DNA of 64,000 nucleotides from Epiperipatus broadwayi (Eukaryota; Onychophora; Udeonychophora; Euonychophora; Peripatidae), in the NCBI GenBank assembly GCA_028023455.1, contig JAQFVV010006309.1:3451482-3515481 (forward strand), read 5' to 3'. The number at the start of each line of letters is the position of its first letter. The stretch's first letter is position 1. The position numbers were made by a program, and so were the translations under genes. The notes under the pieces were generated by a model that saw nothing but the letters and a program-made list of their open reading frames with translations, did not search any database and had not been told where the DNA came from. Positions 22,604 to 35,758 of this stretch are shown piece by piece.

Positions 22604-25600
22604 ATTATTGAATGAAAAGAGAAGTAAACATTTAGAATTATGTCTTATACTAATTATATATATTTTTTTAAATATTATATACCAACAAAATTTAGACTAG
22701 ATATACTTATAACCAACATATATTTCTATTATTTTAAAAAATAAATGCAAATTAAAAGCAGATTAACTAATTGTCCAAAATAACATTCTATAAAATCTAC
22801 TATTTGATCATTGTTTGTGTTAATTTGATTCTATTTAACATCATCTACATTACAAAGTAAATAGTGTGGGTGTATTTTTTAGATAAAGAATACATTATGC
22901 CATTAACACATTATAAAATTAAATGAAGATCTATAATATACTTTGAATAATAGATACATGATCAGAGATCTCAAAAAATAGATGAATGTAGAAAATTAAA
23001 TAGAAAAATTTACAATGAAACTTCAATCCATTATTCTGGTATATTTTACTTGCCTGCATACTTTGGTCATAGTACTTTATCAATAATACCTCTCTCTACT
23101 GGATCTGATATTTATTCAACTGGTATTGCATAGCTTATTGCCATTGTTAATCTTTACATAACATTTTTTGCATGGGAAGTGAAATATTGTACAATCTATT
23201 TGCTTTCTACATTTTTCTTTGGATTAAAATAAGATTTCGAAGCATTGTTTTTGAAAGTAATGTTTCATCAAGGGTGATTACAAAAAACTGTATTGAGTAG
23301 TTTTAATTTATATTACATACTTTTATATGTATTCATGTTTCATTTATTACCCTAATTGGTGGCATTTTATTCCTGTATTGATTTGTCTCCATTGTTTTTT
23401 ATTATATTAAAAAAAAAAAGAGTGAAGAGAAAACGATAATGAACTTGATGTTGCATCAAATACTGATGGAAATAATTTTTTTCAAGAAATAGATACATTG
23501 CATTATACCACATTTGCATATTAATTAGCATGCACCCATCAGGATAACAACACTTGTGGAAGTTTTGAAAATAAGATATTATATTTGTACAAAACACATC
23601 ACAAAGATTTTTTCTAGTAAATTGTAACTTAAACATTTTTTAAAGTATATAAAATTCTGGACAAAGATTTTAAAAATCTTTCCACTTATATCTTTTTGTA
23701 AAATTATAAAAAATCAGCAAATATCTAATCATTATATTTTATATTAACATTAATTTTTTAAATGTTATAATTATAGTAATTTTAAAATCATATTTTGCAC
23801 TTAATAGATGTGATCTGAATTATATTTTATATGCATTTCAATAAATAAATATTCTTATCTATAATTTGAAATGGTTTTACCATATTATTATTCTCCCATT
23901 TGCATTGTTTTGTTCTCCATTCCTTTAAATAATTTGAATTAAAATTTTACTGTATTTTTCTAAAGCGAATACATATTTATTTAAGTTTTTTTTTTTTTTT
24001 AATTTGACCACTAAAATAATTCAATATAAAAGCAATTAAAATATACAAGGATGCTCATTATTTGGAATTAATTCAAGAAAATTAGCATGATAAACAAATT
24101 CATAAGAAAATTTAACATTTAATTGTAAGCATAAGATGTGCTAACAAAAAAAACTATTTATTTTTTTTATAAATAATAGTATAGTGATTATTTCTAAATT
24201 TCTCATTATTCATAAGAATTTTATTTATTAAGAAAATATTTGTAAAAGCTCTATGATTTAGTAGATAATTCAACCATCCATCTTGTATGACACAGAATTT
24301 GAATCCAAGCTGGATGAAACTTAGACATTTTTCAGGAAACAAGCAAACTTGGAATTTTTCCCCAGGTAACCAGCTAACCCAGCCAGCTGTTTAATATTGG
24401 TCAATGAATGTTAGCTATTATTATTAAATAGAGAATAATAGTCAAATTTAATTTTGGCTGGTTCAATAGGCATTAATGTACTAACTAAAACTAAAAAAAA
24501 CAGTTTATAATATGACAAGGCTTCATCCCTCCCAGAAGCACTGAGCCCAAGGATTGATTTACAGAAATATCTATATGGTAACTATCTGTAGATTAACATT
24601 ATTTTTTAACAATTATTTTATTTGTAATGCATTTCGGTGAATATAATAAGAAAGTAGATCTTTCCATGCCAATCCAGTTTGCTATCCAATTGTCAGTTAT
24701 TAAATTCATATTTTATAATTATTATCTAGAGGTTATAGGTAAGTCAAATGAGTATTTTACTTTGACTGTAAAAAATAATAATTATAATTTGACATGACTT
24801 TCTTTACTTATGAGAAAAATATATGTTTTAATCACTGACCCCATTATTTATCTTTATCTTAACTTTTTTTATTTCCTCTCTAACATTAAATAGAATCATT
24901 TGCTTTTGGAAATGGATTTTTTTCTAAATAAAGATTTTTCAAAAGTTTGTACAATAGTTCAATAATTATTAATATATATGATAATGAGGGTTAATTTAAA
25001 TTTCGTCAAAAGTAAAATACCCAGGAAAAATTATTCAAATTTTGTCATAAGTAAAATATTCAGGAAAATTTTAAAAATTATTAAGAAATAAATTTTACAT
25101 TAATTAATTTAATAAAATGGGATTGTAACAATTATTCTTCATTAATTTAAAAATATATTTAAAAAAATGTTATTTTCATTTATTTTAAAAGGATTATTTT
25201 AAGGTACAATATATTCTACTATTTATAGATTATGATTAATTCCAAAATAATAATTCCAATGAACAATTTTGTTATAAATAGGGAACAAATTTTTATAAAA
25301 CTCATCTAAAATTGGAATTATAGCATATAAAACTGTTAGCTACTTTTATATATTAAAATATAATACATAAACAGTGTATGAATATTAGTATTTACAGTGT
25401 TTATTTTAAAACATAAATAAAGTTATACATTAAATAAATACAAAAGTTAAAGTTTCCCTTCACAATAACAATCAACATAAGTTACAAATTAAAATACTTT
25501 TCAAGTTAACATTTATTTTATCTTCAAAATTTTTTTAAAATAAAATTCCTGGTAATAATACTATATTGTTATTTGAAAGTAAATTTTAAAAATGGGTTTC

Positions 25601-25680
25601 TATTTGAAATTGAACTTTCTGTTAGCAATTTTACATTCAAATTTGAAAGCTCATTTATAGTTTTTTAATGTAACTAAGAT
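22604..25680. other. Long AT-rich stretch with one small tandem repeat
   Basis: No supported gene. At 24998-25073 two units 39 bp apart read AAATTTCGTCAAAAGTAAAA and AAATTTTGTCATAAGTAAAA, each followed by TA(C/T)(C/T)CAGGAAAA. Otherwise A/T-rich sequence. Confidence 0.5.
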
Positions 25681-25681
25681 G

Positions 25682-25893
25682 TAATTGTAGAGGATTTGAA
25701 CACAGACTTTCAAGCACCACTCAACTATTGACACTATCTCATTCAACTGAGATACACATGACCACACACACGAAAAAGATAAATGATCTCCAGTATATGT
25801 ATTTTGTGCTGAATCAGCCATTCAGCAGTTGGTCTAGGTCATCATCTCCCTCACATATATATAATCAGTGCTCAGTTTGTATTAAGATACACT
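25682..25893 (-). repeat. Dispersed repeat family A
   Basis: Plus-strand order: GAGGATTTGAACACAGACTT, TCAAGC, ACACATGACCACACACAC, GAAAAAGATAAATGATCTCC, CAGCAGTTGGTCTAGG, ATCATCTCCCTCACATATAT and AGTGCTCAGTTTGTATTAAG. One arm only. Confidence 0.82.
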
Positions 25894-26517
25894 AAGGTAT
25901 GTTTTTATTCGATTTCTAAATAACTGAAAATATGCCAGAATGTATCAATCCTCAATAATTTTTAGTTGTCTAAACTAATAATGGGTTTAATTTCATTACC
26001 ATATGAATAACTGAACATTTAGGTGGTTTAATTTTTTATTTAAAAAATAAGTGTTATAAAGTATTTATCTAACATCATCAACAATAAAAATTTGTTTTGG
26101 TATATAATTGCCTTCAGTAATCAGAAGTTTATTTTACATGGGTTAATGTTAATCAAACCTTTATATTGTTAAACATAACTTTGCTTTAGAGTGACTGTTG
26201 ACTTTTTGTAGCTAAGTTAAATTGTTGCACAAAGCTTTATTGGTATTTTTAAAAAAATTAAATTTTACATTTAAGCTGTGTATATAGATAGATTCATGGT
26301 TAGGAAGGTATGATTAACATATTGTAATTATTAAATATTCACATCATTTGTACATAAACATGCAATATAATAATACTGAAAATTGATCATATTTTCAAAT
26401 CATGAATATCTTACAATGTCATCAAATCAAAACTTCTACAGATATTTACAAAAAATAAAACCTTGAAAATATTAAAAATTGCAGTTTACAACTTTAAAAA
26501 TATAAATGAATAAATAA

Positions 26518-26930
26518 GTTTTGGTGGTTGTGCTTTTGCATAAAGCTGTGTGTAATATATTATCGTGACTTTATCCTGGCAATTGATATATTTTTTATCA
26601 TATAGTGAGGAATGCCATCCTTACCCTAAGTTGCTTATATTTGAGTGTAAGTTATATTGTTGATATGTAGGTCCTGTAGTTATGCTTTGCTAGTACTTAG
26701 GATGTAAGCCCAATAAATAATTAATATTCAAAATATTAAATTTATATTTGGCATCAATGTACATCTCGGCATCCATATCATCACTGGATTGGTAAGCTTA
26801 TAATTTTAAATTGTATTGAATATATTCATAAGATACACTATAATAATGAAAATGTTATATGCAAATATGAGAACTTAGTCATGATAATATATTACACATG
26901 GCTTTATGCAAAAACACAACCAACAAAATT
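26518..26930. mobile_element. Foldback/MITE-like element with ~50 bp terminal inverted repeats
   Basis: The left end GTTTTGGTGGTTGTGCTTTT, GCATAAAGC and GTGTAATATATTATCGTGAC (to ~26569) is mirrored at 26878-26930 by GTCATGATAATATATTACAC, GGCTTTATGC and ACACAACCAACAAAA. The ~300 bp centre is unpaired. Part of the centre (about 26605-26690) reappears inverted at 33140-33260. No protein frame. Confidence 0.85.
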
Positions 26931-27539
26931 TGGAGGCAGAATAAAAAAGCAAAAAGGCAAGGTAAAAATAATATGGCGTGAACTTAAAAGAAATGCATCT
27001 ATGTTTGAGAACAATAATTGAAATAGGAATTCAATTCTAGTAATGGAAGCAATGAGAATGAATCATCAGAGAACACTAATAAATGGATTTGCATTTAGTA
27101 ACACCTTACATGCTTAAATATACAATAAAGAGGAATTTACTTTATTTGAAAAATATCACAACTTAGAGCAAAAGCTACAATGTCCATAGTTACACTGGCA
27201 AGATAAAACATTCTTAAGAAGTAAAAGAGATACAAATGCTACCATCTTTTAAACAAGTACAACAACAGATGTATAAAAGCGATAAATAAATAATACTATA
27301 TTTAATCAAACAAGCAATAAAATATGCGTCAATTTCTACTTCATTCAGCATATATACATTCAATAAATGAATAACTCATAAGAATGGCATGCATAATACT
27401 TTTAAAATATATTATCAAATGATAATATTCTGAGAACATTGACAGTATCATTTTTAAAATGAAATACAAAATTATAAATAATATGTATATAAAAATAATA
27501 ATGACATTATAAGCAAAAATCATAAAAGAATTAAACTCT

Positions 27540-29750
27540 TTTATCAATTATAAAGTGAAATAAAAGTTCTGTTTCCAACCATTAAATAGGATAGTGTTAA
27601 TAAAGCAAATAACAATTCTGTAGACAATGAAGATATTCAACACACAAGAATATAACATAATTAGGGAGTATGAATAATACTTTACAACTATACTTAGTAG
27701 AAAATATTTAAAACAATGCTAGCAGAAATATGTAAATATGGCCATTTACTCTAAGAAATTTTCCATATAATAAGCAATAACAATATTTATTTCATATAAT
27801 AAAATAGTCATTTATAATTTTTATCATTGAAAGCATTTTATTAAATGATAATGATAATAATAAGCATGAGAAACAATTCTTTTTAAATATCAGTTTAAAT
27901 ATTATTAGGGCAGTTTTCAGAACAATGTTGACAATGACAGAGAATTGAGTGACAGAGCAGACTTTCATTATTAAGGCAAAAAAATCATAATAAACTTTAT
28001 TGAAGATAATAGTAATATTAAGAATATTCTTATTTCCATTTATAATTCATAAATACTATATTGAAGTATTTAATAGTATCATAAAACTTCTCAAATAATA
28101 TAAGACAATTGTTTTCTTTCCATGGAGCCAAGAAAATGCATCTCTCTCCTTGGATTAGATGTAAGTTAAAATTCCTTTTATGCTGAATAATAAGAAATGT
28201 TTTTTTTTTTCTTTTAAAATAACAGCATAAATGAATGTATATTCATATAATATAATTTAAATAAGTCAAAATATATACAATTTGATATAAGACATTTAAA
28301 CAATATTCTCATTGTGACAGGCAAGTTATTATTATTAGGAATTTAAAGTTCTTCATTCAAAATGAATTAATGCCAAATAATATTATTTTAGGAAGATGAA
28401 TATCTTTAAGAAAAACATTATGAAGCAGTTAAATAATTTTAAAGTCTTTAGTTCTATGGAGAAATTTAAAAATATGTTAAAGTAAATTTGAGTATCAAAT
28501 AAATTTTAAATTAGAATGAAAATTAATAATTCTTATGTAATCAAAGTAATGACAATGCTGCCTTTTAAAGTTTCATAGAGTGTGAAATATAAATAGTATA
28601 TATTTAAACATCATATAATAACTAGTTAGTTTTACCATAATGTTTACTGCAATATAAATCCTGTGCACTCAAAGTCTTTAATTTAGAAATTATGCCTAGA
28701 TAAAGTTAGTTTCCTAGCAAACCATTAATTACTTTTACTGAGAAAAAAAAATTATTAAAAGACATTAAACTTATTAAATTAAAACAATTAAATAACTTCT
28801 AGTAACAATGAATAAAAAAATGTGAATGCAATTCCCAGTGTGTGTGCAAGTGTCAGTTTCTCTTACTTATATCCTAAGTCATGTGATTACTTTATGGTTT
28901 CTAATATTGACATTTTGATTTTCACCCACTTTATTTCATTGGTTTGAATCCATTGTCTTGCCAACTCTTATAAGAAATTCTAAAAATAATCTCATTACAT
29001 ATTCAGTTTTCTAAAATCAATTAATTTATATCTAGACAGACAAATTAATTATTACATTTCCTGTTATAATAAATTATTTATAAAATCAAATATTATAATA
29101 AAAATAAAATACATTACAAAATGAAAATTACATTATTCCAAATAAGATCATTACCTTATACTATTCATTTTAATTTAAGTACTCAGAACATTTAAAATTG
29201 TCTTTTTTTTTAAAAAAAAAAAGATATTTAAGAAACATTTTAAACAAGTAAGTGTTAAAGAAATTATCTACTTTACACTCCTAGTTTTTAAAATTATCAG
29301 CTTTATTATGAGTTCTTTTAACTAACTAAATCTAAAATATTTAATTATAATATTTTATAATACAATTGAAGTTGAATTAAAACATTTTAATATTTAATTT
29401 AAATATTAACAAACCTAAATATAAGAGTTTGAACTTGATTTTCAAGTTTTGTACTAACATCAAACTTCAAAATACTTTAATATTTAAATTATGATTCCTT
29501 TAACCTTTATTGGCTTACAAACTACATTCACCAATACATGAAGTTGGCAAGTACTTAAAATTTAAGTACTTTAAAATTACTAAGAACTATTTATTGGACA
29601 AAATATCATAACTATGCTTCTAAAATCACTTTACAGCTATAAAAATTGGAAAAATATTTATAGACTCATTTATCATGTAAATAAACATAACATCATTAAA
29701 CAACAACAAAGTTTATTCATTGTAAAAATTAGAAAAAATGAACTATAATG
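27540..29750 (+). repeat. Family K, copy 1: diverged ~2.2 kb sequence also present at 33.5-35.7 kb
   Basis: Colinear echoes with 33480-35700 include TCTGTTTCCAACCATTAAAT against TCTGTTCTACCATTAAAC; a shared TTTTAAAATAACAGCA; GCCTAGATAAAGTTAG against TGTCTAGATAATTTA; ATTGACATTT with CACCCACTTTATTTCATTGG against CACCCTCCCCATCCTTCAGT; and GAGTTTGAACTTGATTTTCA against GGTTTGAACTTGGTTTTTCA. The order and spacing are kept over about 2.2 kb, so this is one old duplication or two copies of a long repeat. No open frame survives in either. Confidence 0.65.
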
Positions 29751-29928
29751 AATAAAAAACTTATGTCAACATAGTCTTATTAATGGGATAGAAATATTTA
29801 ATGGATTATGGAAACCGTCTAATAAATATACATTCTTATTTCTTAGGTATTATATTTTTGAAACATAGCTCATTCATTGCTAAAATTTATTAAATGACTG
29901 ATCTCACAAATTAAAATAATTTTGTCAA

Positions 29929-30030
29929 GTGTTAATGGCCTAGCGGTTAGCATAGCTGCCTTCCAAGCAACTGGCCCGGGTTTGCTTCCTGGGCAATGCT
30001 TTGACATAAAAAATAATAATAACTTTGTTT
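29929..30030 (+). mobile_element. Very short SINE with tRNA-Gly(UCC)-like head
   Basis: The segment TAGCGGTTAGCATAGCTGCC, TTCCAAGCA, CCCGGGTTTGCTTCC (29941-29990) closely follows the D, anticodon (TCC) and T arms of animal tRNA-Gly. The acceptor stem is badly mismatched at 29929-29935 against GCAATGC (29993-29999), so it is not a functional tRNA. It is followed by TTTGACATAAAAAATAATAA, an A-rich tail like that of the copy at 21790-21916. Confidence 0.78.
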
Positions 30031-30710
30031 AAAAATAATAATAAATAAAATTAAAATAGAATCTGCTTATTAGATCATTTTTTCATAATGGATTATTTTT
30101 TCTATTTCAATTTCCATTTATATGGCATAGCATTTTTAATGTTTTATTTTTATTCGTTATAATTTTATTTATTGTTTACGAATAATTATTCATTTCACTT
30201 ATGGTGGGAAGAACATTATTGTTTTAAGTGAGCTACATGAATATATTTTATTTAGAAGATTAGTGATTTATATAAAATCCATACAGTCTTCTATATACAA
30301 GAAACCTTTATACAAAAATTCACCAAATCATTTCTCATTTTATGAAATATTGACATTATAGGATAATGATGCCATAATGGAAAGTCATTCTGGTAAGAAG
30401 ATTCAATGGTGAAATTCATCCCAAGAAAAAAAGTTTGATATTTTCATTATTTAATTAGAAACAAACTTTGAATTACAATAAATAGAAAATATATCTTATT
30501 TAATTTTTATTCAGTATTCTTACAGTGTGGGCTGTAATAGAATTGTTTATACAATAAAGCAAAGAAGGTTTTCATGACAAATATAAATAATCCCCACACA
30601 CAAAAAAAGAATTTTATAAGCAAATAATTAAAAATAAACTTTAACTATATAAATAATTAAATGCACTAAAAATAAATTAAATATGTATATATTACAGAAA
30701 TAAAACATTT
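30031..30710. other. AT-rich stretch, nothing recognised
   Basis: No supported feature. Confidence 0.5.
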
Positions 30711-30714
30711 TCAA

Positions 30715-30990
30715 TGAAATGGACTGCTGAAGAGTTGTGGGTTGGAGTATTTTGAAGCCTGTCTATTAAAGTATGAAGATTGGCTATCTTAATATAAAAC
30801 TGAGCACTGATTGTATATATGTGTGGAAATAGTAATCTGGACCAACTGATGATTGTTGGTTTAGCATGAAATACATATATTGGTGATTATTTATCTTTTC
30901 AACATGTGTGTGATCAGGTGGGTCAGCAATATGAGATGGCATGGAGAGTTGAGGGTCAGGTAAAAGTCTGAGTTTGAATCCCTTATATAG
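30715..30990 (+). repeat. Dispersed repeat family A
   Basis: Plus-strand copy: GAAGCCTGTCTATTAAAGTA, GAGCACTGATTGTATATATG, CAACTGATGATTGTTGGTTT, AGCATGAAATACATATATTG, TTATCTTTTCAACATGTG and GTCTGAGTTTGAATCCC. The last is the B-box-like end. The upstream inner segment is present but there is no second arm. Confidence 0.82.
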
Positions 30991-32074
30991 TATAATATAT
31001 TTCATATTTTTATACCAATAGAAAATATTTTTCCCCAAGCAAAAATGCCTCATTTTAAGTACAAACATTATTGGCAAAAATAAAAACATTTACCAGTGAT
31101 ATTAATATTATATTTTTTTAATATAATTTTTAATAAATTAGATAGTGTTTTCTTTAAAAAGCAAATGGACCATTACTTTTTTAAAAAATATCATTGTTAA
31201 AAAAAATTCAAATTTTAATTTATTAGAAAAAAACATTGATAATATAATAATTTGCACCAAAAATAAATTTAGAAATATACATTTTAGCTTCTTTTTTTGT
31301 ATACAGTATATATATGTAATAAATAAAGTTTGATATCTGTATTCGTTTCACAATATATGTAATATACAAATAAATATATATATATATATCAAAATACAGT
31401 ACAATTTATATAAATTATATTCTTTTAGAAGTACTTTTGACTATACACTTTGTAGTCTTCTCTTACAAACTTCTACTACCTCTACCATCTTTTGGGTCCA
31501 TCTCTTAAGTATCTCATTGCTATAGAAATAAATTTTATAAAATTCGAAAATGTTCTCTTAAAGCAAAATAATCTTTAAATGAGATGGCTTATAAAAGAAA
31601 TTAAGGTATCTTAAGATCTATTCAACATAGAATGAAATTCTAGTAAATAAGTATGACATACACTTTCTTCTAAGTTAAGGTATTATCACCATAATAATAA
31701 TTTAAAATAAAACACAACATGAATTCTTAATTTAGAATAAAATAAATAATAAATTCCTACAATCACATTCCGATATTAAGGATGGGTAAGGAATTTTATA
31801 GCAATTCTAAATACCATAGAATAAATCTACTTAAATATCTTCTAAATTTGAATTAAGTCTGTTCACAATCTAAATTTGTTATGGAATAATAAATATGATC
31901 TTTCATATTTATGGAAAATAATTCTAAAATTAAGCACAGTGATCTTTTAATAAGCCAATTAAATTGGTTGATGTGATCACAAATAATAATATGCAATTAT
32001 AATTTTTATTAAGCAAAATACATCTTTCTTAGATGTAATTCTAATACTTTAATATAATTATTTAAAGTGAGTCA
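30991..32074. other. AT-rich stretch, nothing recognised
   Basis: No supported feature apart from an (AT)n run at about 31374-31390. Confidence 0.5.
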
Positions 32075-32594
32075 TATTATTAGATGTGATATGTTGGACT
32101 ATTTCCATCATCTATGAATGAATGTTGAATGTATAGAAAATTTTAAACTTTATTTAAACTTTCCAAATACAAACAACTTGTTAGTAATAACACACAAATA
32201 GACAATACAGGTTAATAATTACACAATATTTTGAGTAGTATGATTCTCCGTTCTTCTTCGGGAGTTGCTGGCCTGTATGCACAGTGGCAATATTCGCTTA
32301 GAGGTTGAACTGTCACCTTTATATGCTTGAATATTGAATTTAAAACAAACGCTCTAACCAACTGAGCTAATCCGTCAAAGGCAACATATAGTAGACATTT
32401 GATATATTTATATATGAGGGTTGTGTAATTACTAACCTGTGTTGTCTATTTGTGTGTTATTACTAACAAGATGTTTGTATTTGGAAAGTTTAAATAAAGT
32501 TTAAAATTGTTTATACATTCACTCATAGATGATAAAAATAGTCCAACATATCACATCTAATAATATACCATCATCACAAACCTTCAGACAAATA
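32075..32594. mobile_element. Foldback element D1 carrying a tRNA-like unit
   Basis: The left arm TATTATTAGATGTGATATGT (32075), GGACTATTTCCATC, AACTTTATTTAAACTTT and ACACACAAATAGACAA is mirrored by TTGTCTATTTGTGTGT (32443), AAAGTTTAAATAAAGTTT and ATAGTCCAACATATCACATC (to 32557). The copy at 43112-43690 shares both arms and the right-hand extension ACCATCATCACAAAC. Between the arms lies a tRNA-like unit on the minus strand (32296-32378). The right arm is shorter than in D2. Confidence 0.88.
32296..32378 (-). other. tRNA-like unit inside D1 (A-box and B-box)
   Basis: Minus strand: GATTAGCTCAGTTGGTTAGA gives a perfect A-box (TAGCTCAGTTGG at 32369-32358), and downstream GACAGTTCAACCTC resembles a B-box (32303-32316). 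The anticodon and acceptor stems do not close, so this is a Pol III promoter remnant or a SINE head, not a tRNA. Confidence 0.65.
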
Positions 32595-33139
32595 AATGAT
32601 TCACATTAATTTCAATGTTCATGTATTCTTACAATGTAACATTTAAGATAGTTTATTATATCCTTACAATTATTCAGATTTCTGGTTAATGAGTGGATAA
32701 TATGGAAAAATGACTAAGAAATTTTTTAATAAAAACAAATATTTATTTCACAGAAAAACAAATAATAACAAATCACAAATATAATATATCCTTTATGTCC
32801 ACAAAGCTAATGGCTTTCACAAACATTATTTTCTTTCAAAAATATATTAGAAGGTTAAAATTACAAATGTATTTATGAAAAATAAATAAATTTGCCTAAG
32901 TAAAAATTATTTAGTAGGTCAAAATAAACTTTCTATTACTTTAAATTCTCAAGAGTTCTCACATATTAAAGCATTTACACAATGATAGTGTCCTTTTTGT
33001 GAATAGTGTCCCTTTTACGAATATTTAATACTACTTAAAAATACAAGCTTGTCAGTCCAGTAACAAGTGAGTGATTAAGAGAGATGTATATTATTTATTT
33101 AGGCCTAAGATGAAATTTAAAATTTTGAGATTAATTATT

Positions 33140-33260
33140 TATCATATTTATGTTCTGACTCAGAAATCTTAAAACAGGACCTACACATCAACAATATATA
33201 ATTCACATCTATATAAATCAAGAATTCTACAAGAGGTAAGGGGAGCATTTCTCAATTTAG
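33140..33260 (-). repeat. Fragment related to the centre of the 26518-26930 foldback
   Basis: The reverse complement contains ATATTGTTGATGTGTAGGTC and CTGT, matching ATATTGTTGATATGTAGGTC at about 26651, plus a looser match to GAGGAATGCCATCCTTACC. Orientation is opposite to that of the nearby family K similarity. Confidence 0.6.
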
Positions 33261-33479
33261 CATGATAATATACCTTTTGTAAATAAAATTATATGAAAAA
33301 GGAACACATTATTTTAAAATATGCAAATATCATACATTGATATTCTGAAAATTTTAATCCAAAAATTATTTTTAAAAATAGCACATAAAACAAGTATTAT
33401 ATGCATCTGAAATAAAAACATTGTATGCAAAAACATAAATAAAATATTAATCCTTTTATCATTCAAAATAAGTAAAATA

Positions 33480-35700
33480 AAAATAATTTTTTTCTGTTCT
33501 ACCATTAAACAGGAACAGTCTATAAGGCAATAATGTTCTATGGACATTAAAGATATCCAACATGCAAATATAATGTAATTAAAATATAAAAATACTTCAT
33601 GATTATCTTTAAATAATTATTGAAAATAAATTATGCTAGTAAACTATAAGTATTTCTTGAGCAGGATTCCATGGATAAAACAATAATAAATATTTATTAA
33701 GTTGCAATAAAATATTTCTTCATACTTAAAATGAGGTATTCAACATTTAATTCTTTAAGAGTATTTTATTAATTAGCAGTAATAAAAGATTATTCAGCAG
33801 GAAAAATACTTCTTTTCAAATATGACATTTTAAACTATAATTGTGGTTGCCATAATAATACTAAGAGAGCGCTTATACAAGCTTTTATAAAATTAATACT
33901 GCTAAGTTCATTTAGAGTCAATTCAAATATAATGTTATTTTAAAAATTATTTTATATCTTCCTTAATAATGTAAGCAATTTATTTTAATATTTGACAATA
34001 TTTGCTAAGCATTTGTTTATGATATGTCAATTGTTTTGCCTTCCTGGTATCCAAAAAATTGATTTACTTCCTCCACATAAAAGTAAACATAATTAACAAA
34101 TTCTTTTTTTGCTACCATAAAATAATTAATAATGTTTTTTAAAATAACAGCACAAAAACTTGTCTATTTATGCAATATATTATTATTAAGTCTAATATGT
34201 TTCCAGTTGATATAAAAATAGTTATACAAATAATTGAAAATATACTCATTGTTACACAATAAGTCTATTAAATGAAATTCAAAGTTCTTTACAGGAAGTA
34301 AATTAATTTCAGATAATATTTTATATAAAACAACTATTCTCAGGAAAACTAGGATAAAGTTATTTAATACTTTTAAAAACATTATTGTTATTGCTTCATA
34401 GAGTTTCAAATATTTTACAACAAACTTAAATATGAAACAGATGTTTAACTATGTTTGACATTAATAACAGTCTGTAGTCATCATCATGATGACAATAATA
34501 ATGTGTTTTAAAGTTTTCTAGTATATGAAGTTTAAATGTTAAAATATTAAACAGTAACAATTAACTAATTTTACCAATAAAGCTTTGGCTGGAATGAAGA
34601 TTTTCTTGTTCCTTGAAGTCCTATTTAAGTGCTATGTCTAGATAATTTAAATTTTAGCCTAACATTACTTTAAGCTAAGAAAATAAAAGGTTTAAATAAA
34701 ATTACACTTTTATCAAAATTGAAGTTTTAAAAGATGAATACAATAAACAAAAATGATTAAAAGTGAAGTGTAAGTGTTAATTTTGCCTATTTTTATAGCT
34801 TGTATCAGGTGGCTACTTTAATACACTGATTATTGACATTTAAATCCACTCACCCTCCCCATCCTTCAGTGGTTCAAATACGTTTCTTGCAGAAACTAAG
34901 GAAGGTTTCTAATGAAAACTTTAATTAATATTTAGCTTTCAAAATAAATTAATTTCACTGTCTAGATAATAAAATTAAAAATATTTCTTATTACAATAAT
35001 TATTTACAGATTTAAACATTAGAACAAAAATAAAATATTACATAAATGAAAATTACATTGTTTAAATAAAATAAATATTACCCATAATATTAAATACATT
35101 GTTTTTAACCTAAGGAAGTTGCTCAGAATATAATTTTATATTGTCCTTTTAAAATTAGACATTATCAATACCTTAAAAAAAGTAAATGTTAAAATAAAAT
35201 ATATTTATCCATTCATTCAAGCATTTATTTATTTACTATTTTAAATCCTATCTTTTATTGTTATTAGCTCTATCATAACTTCTTGTGAATGAATAAATTT
35301 AAAGTGCTTAATTATAATGTTCTGTGCTAAAACTAAGATGAAATTAGAATAATTATGAACTTAATTTAATTATTAGAAAACTTAAATATATGGTTTGAAC
35401 TTGGTTTTTCAATTCTAAAATTAGTATTAGCTTTTTAAAACAGGTTATTAATTAAATTTTGACAACATTAATACTATTAACTTTGAAAATATATTACTTA
35501 TTTTAAACTATTAATTGATTCAAATACTTTGGAATGATAAGCACTATTTAAGACTAAAATATTATAAGTCAAGCTGTTAAAATTATTTTATACCTATAAA
35601 ATTTACAAATATATTAATATAGTAATGTTTTCTATGCAGAATCATAGCATTATAAGTCAGTAACAAAATCTATTTACTATAAAATTAAACTATAATTTTT
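33480..35700 (+). repeat. Family K, copy 2
   Basis: Colinear with 27540-29750 (landmarks given there). Similarity ends close to 35750, where element E2 is inserted at 35759. No open frame of protein-like composition survives. Confidence 0.65.
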
Positions 35701-35758
35701 TTAGACATTTTGGCATAAGATAAGCTTTCAGGAAAAGCTAAATGTCACAATGTATATA

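Noticed and set aside
29929-29999. Functional tRNA-Gly(UCC) gene
   Set aside because: The acceptor stem does not pair and an A-rich tail follows.
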